64,000 nt of DNA, from NCBI GenBank assembly GCA_036852015.1, contig JAANDG010000420.1, forward strand, positions 1 to 64,000. The letters run 5' to 3'. The position numbers and the translations under genes were made by a program. Below, in pieces: positions 54,187 to 64,000 of this stretch. Position 1 is the stretch's first letter. The number at the start of each line of letters is the position of its first letter. The notes below the pieces were generated by a model. It was not told where the DNA came from and did no database searches. It worked only from the letters and a program-made list of their open reading frames with translations. The DNA comes from Pelodera strongyloides. Lineage: Eukaryota > Nematoda > Chromadorea > Rhabditida > Rhabditidae.

Positions 54187-57100
54187 TTACGAGAGACGGT
54201 GCTCCGTGACGGCGAGAAGTTGATCCTTGAGCGTAGTACTCTTCATGTCGAAGTGGGTTCCGGTCGGGTAGGCCTTGTAGACGGAACTTCCAGGAATCAA
54301 GCCGGTCGGACGACCGAATACGATATTTCCGACGATGTCGTCCTCTGAAATTCTCATAGGTTAGCCTCTATTCTAGACTAGACTGTCTAGACTGTCTAGT
54401 GTCTAGTCATCAAGTATGGAATGTAGCTAAAGGTTTCGGACTTCAGACTCAACACTTGACACTACACCTATTACATATTTGTAGTTACAATGCTATGAAG
54501 AGGGGCGCTTTTGCTATACTAGACAGACTAAACTTTCCGTGTGTTTTGATGATTGGTGTAGTATGTGGAAAATTAGTGGTTTGGCGCAGATTTTGTGGTC
54601 AACGTTAGTCATCAGAACGGTTGCACGTGTATTCGGAATACGGAACTAACATACCAACGCTCCAAAGCGAGATAACGTGACGAGCCGGTTTACGTTGTTC
54701 CTCGTTGAGTGTGCTGAGGAATGTGCCGTAGGTGACGGATCCACAAGCGTTGGAAATAGTTGTCGAATTACACCACAGTTCAGGCACAGCAGGGCACGAG
54801 AATCCGGGGAAGAAACCGCCCTATAAGTTAGACATTATTTTCATTCTGATAGAATAAGGAAAACGCTGCAATTGGAAATTTGAGTTAAATCATTACTTCA
54901 ACTTTCAGGTTAACGTTTCCGGCTTTAAAAGGAACTTTTGTAGCAAAAGCAAAAGTGCAAAAGAGAATTGAAGTAGTTGGTGCGCAACGTCTTACAATAC
55001 GGCTTATTGGAGAAGACACCCTCCATACATCCCCCGTACATCCGTACATCTTTGTACACCCCCGTACATCCCGTCGGGAAGCCGTACATCCCCGTACATC
55101 TCCGTACATCCCGTCGCAATACTGTACATCCTCATACATCCCGTGAGGTATACGTACACCCTCATACATCCCGTGAGGTATACGTACACCCTCATACATC
55201 CCGTGAGGTATACGTACACCCTCATACATCCCGTGGGGTATACGTACATCATCGTATATCACTTCACATTTTTTGAACACTATGTTTTGCAAAATATAAA
55301 TATAGTGAATGGTGTGACTAAATATCTAATGAAAATTATGAAAAAAAAAACATTAACTGTTTCACTGAGAATACCCTACGCTCCAATTTTATCAATGTTC
55401 CAATAAAAAAAACCATGTTTATTTTCATAATCATAGACGATGAAGCTTCCTTCGATCATCACTTCACAACCCCGTTTCCATCTAACACCTGTTTTCTGTA
55501 TCTTCAATTCAATATATATTTAAATATTCAGATATACTATACAGAGAAACTATCACCCCCAAGTAGCATAGCCTGTACAGGTAAGGATACGAAGAAAATG
55601 ATACCCTGGACCAATGCCAAATGGAGCACACATACAACATTTTCAAACGAAACATAGGCATAGAAGCAAATTGAATGTTGATGTTGTTAGAACACGCAAT
55701 AAATTATTTGAGGTGTTTATTTTAGATTACACATTTGGTAATTTGTGCTAACCACAGTTTCTCTCCATTTGGCATTGGACCAGCTTGTCACTCGGCTATT
55801 GTCCAAGATGTACCCTACCCCTGTACCCCTACCCTCTGCGTCTCTCTTTGTACCCTTATATGAACAGGCTATGGGGGTGGTGATTGGTGATATACTTGGC
55901 TGGATATTGATTCTCTATGACATCCGACGGGACACTTTGATGGTGCGGACACTGATGGAAGACGCAGAGGGTAGGGGTACAGGCGTAGGGTACATCTTGG
56001 ACAATAGCCAAGTGACAAGCTGGCCCAATGCCAAATGGAGAGAAACTGTCATTAGCACAAATTACCAAATGCGTAATAAACTCCTCAAATAATTTATTGC
56101 GTGTTCTAACAACACAAACATTCAATTTGCTCTTATGTTCGTATGTGTGCTTCATTTGGCATTGGTCCAGGGTATCATTTTCTTCGTATCCTTACCTGTA
56201 CAGGCTATGATACTTGGCGGTGATAGTTTCTCTGTATAGTATATCTGAATATTTAAATATATATTGAATTAAAGATGCAGAAAAGAGGTGTTAGATGGAA
56301 ACGGGGTTTTGAAGTGATGATCGAAGGAAGCTTGATCGTCTATGATTATGAAAATAAACGGTTTTTTTATTGGAACGTTGATAAAATTGGAGCATAGGGT
56401 ATTCTCAGTGAAACAGTTAATTTTTTTTTCATAATTTTCATTAGATATTTAGTCACACCATTCACTATATTTATATTTTGCACATTTTCTAGTGCAAAAT
56501 GTATCCTTAAAAACATGGTGTTCAAAAAATGTGTAAAGTGATGTACGAGGATGTACGTATACCCCAAGGGATGTATGAGGGTGTACGTATACCTCACGGG
56601 ATGTATGAGGGTGTACGTATACCTCACGGGATGTATGAGGGTGTACAGTATTGCGACGGGATGTACGGAGATGTACGGAGATGTACGGGGATGTACGGCT
56701 TCCCGACGGGATGTACGGGGGTGTACAAAGATGTACGGATGTACGGGGGATGTATGGAGGGTGTCTTCTCCAATAAGCCTTACAATACTGTAGTTGCCGA
56801 AAGAAAGTTGCTTTTTTGTTGGATTTTGACGACATTTTTACAAGTTTGGGTGTTTCGTTCTCTGTTAACTTCCTTCCTTCCTTGTATATCATGTGCATAA
56901 AACAGGTTGAATTTTCTCCCGAATTTTAAGTGTATGACAAAACAAGTGTATAAATTGCGGTGTTTTTCTATGATGCAAAATTAGATTTGTACTTATTTTA
57001 GGCAAATGTATGGGTCAAAAAATCTAGTTTTTGCTTACACTACTTGGGAACATATTTTCTTGTTTTATTTAGCCTTTCTCTTTTCACTTTTTGATTGTAT

Positions 57101-57242
57101 CAATTTCCTGCCCATTTCCTTTCTGTTTTTGGTAACAACTTAATATAGTTAGTTATTGTTGTTTTATAATTTGTGTAGGCGCATTTTTCCACTCTTCTCC
57201 TTTTGAAACACACACACACAAACACAAACACAAACACAAACA

Positions 57243-57289
<47 letters not shown>

Positions 57290-59436
57290 GCGCGCGCACA
57301 CACACACGCGCATGTATGCACAAAAGTACACACGCACACTCGCACACCACGCCAACTTTCTCGTTGCAGCTCTCTCTCCCTGCGCCCCTTCTAACTAAAC
57401 TCACTTCAATACTGCATGCAGGAGCCGCATCAAAATATGCCGCACATCCGCACATTCCATAATGAGCGCCGGCGATTCCGACCAAAGTGTCAATTCTGTC
57501 CTCCAATTCATATCCCAAATCGCATGTCTCCTCCTTCAGCTTCACCTAAAATCGATATCCATTAGGGGGTTTTAAATTACTTGGGAAGGCATCGCCTCCT
57601 TAAGATTACACTAGAAAACTTTCTGACTCTTCATGTTATTATCCATACTTACAATTAGACAGTTACAATCGAGTGCGCATTTTTCACTGTTGAACTTTGT
57701 GTCTGAAACCAGAAACTATCCCAACGTACCAATCCACCGGCTGCAACTCGCCGCGCTAGGGTCACTCCCAGCGAATGAGCGATAATATCCAGTCTTCTTG
57801 CGCCAGTGTAGTCGAGTACGGTGAGAAGGAAGTCGCGGATGCCAATGAGGTCACGGCATGTGACTTGCCTACAAACTGACCCTCGATGAAGTACCAATGC
57901 TTGTCAAACACTTTGCTTCATTAAACCACAGGTCTATTCCTCCGAACCTAGAGCGACCAGATATTTAGTAGAAATTCTCACGTCTTAAATGACAGGCTAA
58001 GGTTGCGGTGTCCGTAAGTGATTCCGTAGAGTTCTGAGTATTTGTAGCCATGTTCGAGGAAGTAGCCGACACTTTTGTCCCATCCCATATCTAGAGGGGC
58101 TTCATAGGCGAGTGCCGAATCCGAATTGCCGTGGATGAAGACCACTGGATCGTGTCGAACCTGGAATGGCAAATTGGTATTTTACTCCCACTTATTGATA
58201 GGTCAAAACTCACATGAACATATTTTTCTTTAATTTTTTTACGCTTCAAGAGCGTGCACCTTTATTCAAGGGAATTCAAAATCAAAGTTTTTTGCTTATG
58301 ACATGTTCCGCAGAGGTCCTGAGCACAGGCGATGAGTTCCAGACGACAAATTGCTCGACGTCTTCGGGCTAGGGCATATCGATGGTGTTGCAGTATTGTA
58401 TAATGTGACTTTCTTTCGAATACCTACGAAATTTTTCAGTTCTTTTCCGGTTTTCGGATTCTTCTAAAATACCTCATCTTGCTCCGTTCTCTTCCCTCCA
58501 AATGACCCATTGTCACCGTAGACGTCAACCATTGCTGCCGCGTAGTCGTTGCCTCTTCTGTAATTGCGTTGTTTTACAGAATTGACACAATCCGTCCCAG
58601 GGTACTCAGGTATATTGATGTGATAAATATACGGGCGTGGGCCATATTTTTTCCCAAGTTCCCAAGGCTCTGTTACAACTTGAGTAGGCTTGAGCAGAAG
58701 CTTCAAGCTAGTATGCAGGAGCAGTTACTCACGCGTAAGTCGGTAGTTCACCAACTTTTAGCAATAAGTGCAGTCTTCATACGACTACAAATGAGATTGT
58801 TTCTGAAATAGGTGCTGATGCTCACGCTCTGCCCCCGTATGAGGTATACCGAGAAAAAGGGGCTCATACAATTCTTGGCTGCTAACTTCTGTGTTCTGAA
58901 CTTTTAAGAGTTTTGTGTTTTGTGTTTTCAGTGTCTTGATTACAATAAGTACAGTAGTGCACAAAAAGGGCGTCGTATTCGTATGTGCACAATTTCCTTG
59001 ACTGATATTTCTTAGAATACCGTTTTTTGCAGACAAGCAAACACAAATCTTGGGTATGTGAAAATCGCCTCCAACGGCAAAGACCCACGATTACTGTAGT
59101 TGAGTACCGACACAGCTTTATGCATTGTATATGTAGAACGGATGTGTGTGTGTGTGAATATAACGTTATGCAAGCCTTGTCGGTTTTATGGGCAAGCTTG
59201 CACCACTGAATATCAAAATTCAAGTGTGAAGTTTGCAAACGACCTGCGTCGGTAAGCGTCTTTGGCTCTTCTCTGTGACCTGGTTCATACCAGAGCGCTA
59301 ACTAGCTGAAACGAAAAACTTTGAAAACAAACTCTTTCAGGAATCGGCGGAAGTGCTTAGTGAATGGTCCGTGTACCATACGTGAAGCAGTGCACACCGA
59401 AGCGCACACGAGTGCAATTATAGCGCCAAGTTTCAT
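54187..59436 (-). CDS. Secreted class 2 lipase, LIPS type (323 aa, 7 exons)
   Basis: Predicted extracellular triacylglycerol/ester hydrolase of the alpha/beta fold. Exons on the minus strand: 59436-59333, 58557-58473, 58160-57982, 57868-57730, 57545-57405, 54820-54655, 54344-54187; 972 nt, exactly in frame. Signal peptide MKLGAIIALVCASVCTAS. Then GSFGGK, the oxyanion-side strand DPVVFIHGNSDS, the nucleophile elbow IIAHSLGV (Ser), EDDIVG (likely the acidic member) and GTHFDM (His), in the order known for nematode LIPS proteins. Cysteines around CGCAAYFDAAPAC and in exon 6 suit a secreted enzyme. The exon 1 donor was set at 59332/59331 because it alone joins exon 2 in phase. Length fits the family. 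Intron 5 (2.6 kb) hosts a foldback transposon, intron 2 a dispersed repeat. Confidence 0.94.
55001..56779. mobile_element. Foldback transposon with 9-bp target duplication (1779 bp)
   Basis: Starts GGCTTATTGGAGAAGACACC and ends in its reverse complement. Direct repeats TTACAATAC flank both sides (54992-55000 and 56780-56788). The arms are about 830 bp each around a spacer of about 120 bp (near 55837-55958). Each arm contains tandem 30-bp units with GTGAGGTATACGTACAC; the left arm has one unit more than the right. Long arms made of internal repeats and a 9-bp duplication are typical of foldback elements related to Mutator-like transposons. The ORFs inside are by-products. It lies in lipase intron 5. 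Confidence 0.85.
57216..57318. repeat. CA-rich microsatellite in lipase intron 5
   Basis: CACAAA units grading into (CA)n and CGCG. About 100 bp; it begins roughly 90 bp from lipase exon 5. Long 'ORFs' crossing it are artefacts. Confidence 0.9.
58238..58376 (-). repeat. Dispersed AATAAA-bearing repeat, copy C
   Basis: Reverse-complement relative of 32511-32660 with the same CCCTAGCCCG start and GAAGCGTAAA end. It lies in lipase intron 2 and is in the sense direction of that minus-strand gene. Confidence 0.65.
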
Positions 59437-59437
59437 G

Positions 59438-59444
59438 CTGAAAG
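59438..59444 (-). promoter_or_regulatory. Candidate trans-splice acceptor of lipase gene
   Basis: On the minus strand GCTTTCAG ends one base before the ATG at 59436, with no upstream exon evident. Confidence 0.5.
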
Positions 59445-59690
59445 CGTACAACTGTCACGAGACAAGAAAGATGCAAGCACAACTCCGATGAAGGCAATAC
59501 ATCTTTGGAACATAGAGGATCTACTTGAATAAGTATATTTTGAATGAATTTTTTTGATCATATTGAGAGTCAGATGCTTTGAGACAGAGAGTGGTTGCAT
59601 GGTTTTGCAACCTATGGTATCGGCCCTGTTTAACTCGAAAGTAGAGGATATAAGTAAACTGTAAGCATACATTCTTTCACAACACAATAG

Positions 59691-60543
59691 CTACTGATTT
59701 TGATTGAAATACTGACAAACATCACTGTTATTCGGTTTTTCTATAGCTATTTGTGCTGAGACCTCAATTGCGCCTAGGAATACAGAAGAATCTGAGTGAT
59801 TATTCAAGAGAAGAGCGATGCCATCAAATTGCCGTAATTGCATAAAAGTTTTGCCTGCAGGCCATTTATATACACCCGGATCTAGGTTGAATCCCGCCCG
59901 AGATGTCTGCGTTTCCACTGGCTCATAAACTATTTTTGTTAAAATACAATTATGTTCCTATGGTTTCTTGAGGCCCAAGTGGCCCGCCCTAAAAGGGGAG
60001 TGGCCCTACCGTAGTCGTTAGTGTATGGTAACGGATACGTCACAGGGTAGGTTGAGTCTAGAAGAACTTGGAATTTCTGTGGATCAATATTCTAGCGTAC
60101 ACTTGGTCAATATGACAAGTTATTTGCAATTACTCGCATCAAGTTACGTGGAGTTTGTGGAGATTTAAAAAGCCAACCATTGAGTGAGTCGCAGTAGTTG
60201 TTCAAGTTTCCATTCAAGTAAGGACATTCGCGCCCGTATCCATTCTGGCAATGTGAATGTATTCCTGGTCCAGCTGACTCATTTTGAAATTTTGAACTGT
60301 CATCTAAAAAGGAAATGATTAGAACCTGGCATAACTATTTTTTGGCTCATAACTACTATTTTTTCGTTTTTTTTTTTACTCTTGCAAGAATTCTCCTTTT
60401 TGTGGCTGAAACTAGATAACAAACTTCACTACGTCAGTTTCAATGTAGGTACCAGTTCTCTGACCTCGATGTGAATCAAATTTTAGTGGTAGAGCACCTA
60501 GCCAAGGATGTTTGGAATCAGCTTTTTGATATCGGATAATAGC
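59691..60543 (-). CDS. Unrecognised protein, four 3' exons (N-terminus not found)
   Basis: Minus-strand exons 60543-60425, 60296-60134, 60076-60010 and 59929-59691 join in frame to a TAG stop, giving about 195 residues. Visible text includes HPWLGALPLKFDSHRGQRTG, HCQNGYGRECPYLNG, STYPVTYPLPYTNDYG and PGVYKWPAGKTFMQLRQFDG. There are five cysteines, mostly in a short CQN..C..C..C cluster in the second exon, which suggests an extracellular protein. The start and any signal peptide must lie at higher coordinates, beyond the T run at 60723. The gene is co-oriented with the lipase gene 255 bp away. No family recognised. Confidence 0.55.
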
Positions 60544-60720
60544 CTAATAGCGCATTATACTTCATGGAACGCTATAGGGTAAGAGTTGACTGTTTTGAAG
60601 TTTGGCGACTCTAATAGTTAACCCAACTTTGCTTACGTACTATTTTCCCCGCCCATGTATTATGCACTTCACAGAAAGCAATTGAATACCATAATTTCTC
60701 CGCGGTTTTGTTCCATGCAA

Positions 60721-60784
<64 letters not shown>

Positions 60785-61454
60785 CTCTGGAATTGTGCGA
60801 CCTACACCGGACGTTGATATTGTAGATACATATCGCAGTTTAAATTATCAGTAAATTTATCAGTAAGTCATGCGGAAGTATTATCGGTTTTTTGAACCAC
60901 ACTAAAGTCAAAGCTGTAGTGAGCCGTTATTGTAGTGTCGGGTATTCAAGAATACATATTCTTTTACTGATTTTCTAGGGAAAAAGCACGTTTCAATGAA
61001 GTACTTCAAACACTTCAAAGTACTTCAAACACTTCAAACTTCAAACACACGCAATCGATTTAATTTATTACAATATTCAGATCGCCTATCTGCGTGTCAC
61101 ATTTCAAAATTAATTGATGTTAACACGAATGATTGGGAATAAAGATTCTGTACGAAGGGTAAATGACGAATTTCAAAAATCCCCTTTAAAATCTACAATA
61201 ATAATAATAATTTTAATGAGGAACAAGAATAATATTCATAGCAAACAGTCTGGCTACTGTTTTTCTCTGCGTTCACAGATGGTCGAGTGACGATCAAGGG
61301 ACGATATGTTGACGCCCTTACAACGCGATTATCAACGAAGGATTCAGACCAAACGGTGACAATTGTCCTTGTATGATAAAGTATGGAATTTTTAAAGACT
61401 GGGCAGTTTGTCCATGTTCGGACAATCACCCCAGTTACCTCTCATATTTGGATA
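60544..61454. other. Spacer or intron with T homopolymer
   Basis: It contains the 62-base T run (60723-60784) and CACTTCAAA/TACTTCAAA direct repeats at about 61000-61045. It may include an intron and upstream exon of the minus-strand gene at 59691-60543, but none could be supported. Confidence 0.4.
60723..60784. repeat. Poly(T) run of 62 bases
   Basis: Uninterrupted T on the plus strand. Read on the minus strand it is a long poly(A) following GTAGGTCGCACAATTCCAGAG, which would suit the tail of a retroposed copy. Length may also be affected by sequencing. Confidence 0.8.
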
Positions 61455-61687
61455 CCAGACGGCTATCGCCGCCTGAGGAGACATGAAATGCTACATAAAC
61501 GATACTTCGAAGTGCGCATATTTATATGAAACGTCTGAAGCGTATATTCCAACGTTTGTGTTAAGAGATCCTATTGCGCATATTTTGTACTTATACCAAA
61601 TGTCTGAAACGTAGCAAAAATTCGTTGTTGTCGTAATCACACATAAATTCACCCGGCCACAAACTCTTCTCCTTTATTATAATAAGA
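61455..61687 (-). mobile_element. Helitron-like element, 233 bp (minus)
   Basis: On the minus strand it begins TCTTATTATAATAAAGGAG and ends with the CGCC hairpin and CTGG. Flanking bases fit A/T insertion. It shares the AAGGAGAAGAGTTTGT start of the tRNA-bearing copies but has a short interior without a tRNA-like segment. Confidence 0.6.
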
Positions 61688-63912
61688 TTTTTAACAAGCA
61701 GTAGCTGTAGTGGGTGCCGCGCAAATACAAATCTCTAACACATGAGTCTGCATTTGCTTCAGAGACGTTTACTGCAACTGAATCAATTTCATATCCATGT
61801 TCATAACTTACTAAGGCGTTCTGATTGTAAGCTAGGTATCACTGGTCATGGTGCATATTAATCGGCTTCCCGAGTAGATTGGCCATCGGATGATTCAAAA
61901 AGCTGTCTTGTCATGCAAGAACCCCATGCCCCATTTCTGCTGACTGTGAGTTCTTTGGTTGATGTAGCAAGGTGCACATTTTTTTTTACTTACTGCACGT
62001 TTGATCTTATTTCATTATCAAACTTCCCCATTCGAAGTATTCAAAATTCACCAAACTTTAGATGGCAAATTGTGAAATATAGTATAGATTTGTATCCTAC
62101 AGTACGTACATTTCGTGCTAAACCTCTCTTTTGTGTAGCCGATGAAGAACAAAAGTCGTCAACGTAGATCGCGTGCTAGGCGGAGAAAAATTTAATCAAA
62201 ATCACAGTGCTCATTATATATTCCAAGTATTTGGTCTGAATGACGCGCGTTGACTACAATTTTTCTTTATTTGAATCAAAGTTGCTGATTGTGAGAAATC
62301 ACAGGGAACTTGTGCTCAGTAAAATGCATTACAATACTATAGCATAAGACAATCAAAGAATCAAAGCAGAAACAGCATGACCACATTTTTTTAAATAAAA
62401 AAAATACCCTGACGTCAAGTCCATGAAAAATATCCAGTAAAAATGGGAAGGAAAAATGAGCGTTGCAGACTGTTCGGAAACGAACATTCGTTGTCAAGTT
62501 TGCGGGACTACTGCGCTAACCTAACCGTTACGTCCGTTACGCTACCATCCGCACCAACAATATCCATTGTCATTTCGTAGGAGTTGGCTGTTGGCAGACT
62601 AGTTAACGCACATAGAAAACGTTAAAGGGAATATGTATGCCCTTTTTGAAGTTAAGCTGTATTAATAGAATGTGTATTCCTCATTAAGGAAACAACAACA
62701 CAAATTGTTAAAAGTTTCCCATTTAAAAGAAAATGATTTTCAAAGTTCACCTTTTCCATAGTAAACGCGTTTACTGCCACCCTGGCTTACACGGCAGGTC
62801 TGATGGAGCAAAAATTTAGCATATGTGTGCATACATCGGCATATAGCTTGCAACAGCGACAGATTTGCATGCAAATGAGAATATTCGAATTTACATATTC
62901 AGTCGCCTACTTAAATTCATGTCTGGTGTGGAAACTCTAGTTTCGCAGTTGTTTTGCTCATTTTGAGTGCCTACATATTCCCTTTAATTGTCGGAGGTGT
63001 ACGGTAAAACGATCAAGGATGTTAGCTGATGGTCGGGTGTAGGCCGGGACCACATGCGCGATATGCGAAAAGTTAGTGAAACGCGGTAGTAGAAAGTTGT
63101 CACACGTTTCTTCATAGGAAGCTCTCAAGAAGGACACTGTAGGTTTCGTCATCTCTCGTCGAAGTCATACGTTTTGAAATCTTGTAATATTGAAGTATTG
63201 AACCAGGAGCACGTTCTTGTAGCGCAAAAGATTCATAAAAAAATACGGCAACTTACAACTGCATATGTCCATTTTTCTTATGCTCTATGCAGCGTGAATA
63301 TAACACATGGTGTGGATAAATGAAAGCATGCTCTCAAACGCATATTTTTCTTCACAAAAACAAATCACTACACCACGTCCCGCAACGCATCAAACATCTC
63401 TTCAACTACGGTACGATCGAGCATAAAATAGCAGCACGCAATTCCAATGTTGTGCATTTGGTTACACTACGAGTACTGCAGAATTTCCCTTTTCTTGACG
63501 ATTTACAATTGTTCTCTTCGAAATACAAAAGTTTCAGAATATTATAAAATTGTCCATCTCACGTGATTTGAATTTGATTTTTTTTAAATACAAATTAAGT
63601 TTTCTCATGACATTCAAATTTATCACACATACAGTAGGTCATGATATAGTACAAATATTTGTATACAATACCTGTTTGCGATCCGGTTATAGCTCTTTTC
63701 TGGGAAGGAGTTAGTTTTTCAAAACTCCAAAGCAGGGAATTTGCACTACAATATGCAGTTGGCAACCACAATCCGGTGGTTATTTTGAGAGATTTTTGCT
63801 GCAGTTATTCAAACAACCAAAACATTATTGTACGGTTTATAACAAAGAAGTGAAATCAAGATACACAATGTTTATTACAACGAAACTCAAGAGTTGCGCG
63901 CGGCAACAGTTT
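61688..63912. other. Spacer, nothing recognised
   Basis: A+T-rich sequence with scattered short ORFs (61913-62167, 62276-62497, 62958-63152, 63320-63547, 63659-63853) that show no motif, signal peptide or convincing splice context. Confidence 0.45.
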
Positions 63913-64000
63913 GGGGGTGTTTCCCGCAAAAGAATTTGTTGCGCGCCGCAAAAGTTTTTTCACGGACTCTGGTTGCCGTTTTGGTGCGGGAAACACCCCC
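63913..64000. repeat. Inverted repeat at right window edge
   Basis: GGGGGTGTTTCCCGC at 63913-63927 is perfectly repeated in reverse complement at 63986-64000. The interior also has related TTGCGGCGC / GCGCGCAAC motifs. Either a small hairpin or the left end of an element continuing past the window. Confidence 0.6.

Noticed and set aside
54885..56900. Several ORFs of 80-150 aa with repeated YGDVR, VRIPHGMYE or TSREVYVHP text
   Set aside because: All are translations of the 30-bp tandem units in the foldback element arms, open in many frames on both strands.
54885..57404. Extra lipase exon between exons 5 and 6
   Set aside because: Exons 5 and 6 join in phase and the total length matches the family; the region is filled by the foldback element and simple repeats.
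57100..57545. Cys/Val-rich ORFs on the minus strand
   Set aside because: Translation of a CA microsatellite fused to real lipase exon 5; the exon itself ends at 57405.
58558..58706. Lipase start at the ATG at 58706
   Set aside because: It lacks a signal peptide. An upstream exon (59436-59333) has one and joins in phase to an acceptor at 58558, giving the expected LIPS N-terminus.

Overview
This window looks like chromosomal DNA from a nematode other than Caenorhabditis elegans. The genes are intron-rich. Four of them have a splice acceptor a few bases before the start codon and no visible upstream exon, which is the pattern expected of spliced-leader trans-splicing. The recognisable proteins (exportin-1, an OSM-9/OCR-type TRPV channel, a LIPS-type class 2 lipase) match nematode families as I remember them. 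Introns and spacers are long, A+T-rich and full of short non-autonomous transposons. The species cannot be named from the sequence alone.

Layout. 1-1600: spacer with a foldback-like inverted repeat (81-502). 1675-6402: two tandem paralogous genes for small cysteine-rich secreted proteins of unknown function (148 and 151 aa). 6.9-20.3 kb: gene-poor DNA with simple repeats, TTAA-type MITE copies and one doubtful small secreted-peptide gene on the minus strand (8418-8668). 20.3-22.5 kb: a short Helitron-like element, two palindromic TTAA elements and a minisatellite. 23136-32933 (+): a 22-exon TRPV channel gene (831 aa). 36252-49769 (+): a 29-exon exportin-1/CRM1 gene (1085 aa). 51406-53412 (+): a 4-exon gene for a 158-aa secreted protein of unknown family. 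53797-54108 (+): an isolated ORF. 54187-59436 (-): a 7-exon secreted lipase gene (323 aa), convergent with the genes to its left. 59691-60543 (-): four 3' exons of an unrecognised gene. 60.7-64 kb: spacer with a 62-base T run, a Helitron-like element and an inverted repeat that reaches the window edge.

Reading frames and exon phases were checked by hand for the six main genes. In each of the five complete multi-exon models with a recognisable start (both tandem secreted genes, TRPV, exportin-1 and lipase), and in the 158-aa gene, the summed exon length is an exact multiple of three with no internal stop.

The most unusual content is mobile DNA. There are eight short elements with Helitron-like ends (5' TC, 3' hairpin then CTGG, between A and T). 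Four of the longer ones carry a tRNA-His-like segment with good Pol III A and B boxes. A 1.78-kb foldback element with a 9-bp target duplication sits in a lipase intron. A TTAA-targeting MITE family can be checked against its own empty site inside this window. A dispersed repeat carrying AATAAA occurs in three host introns, each time in the sense direction. The genes show no operon-like functional link; they appear to be unrelated neighbours.
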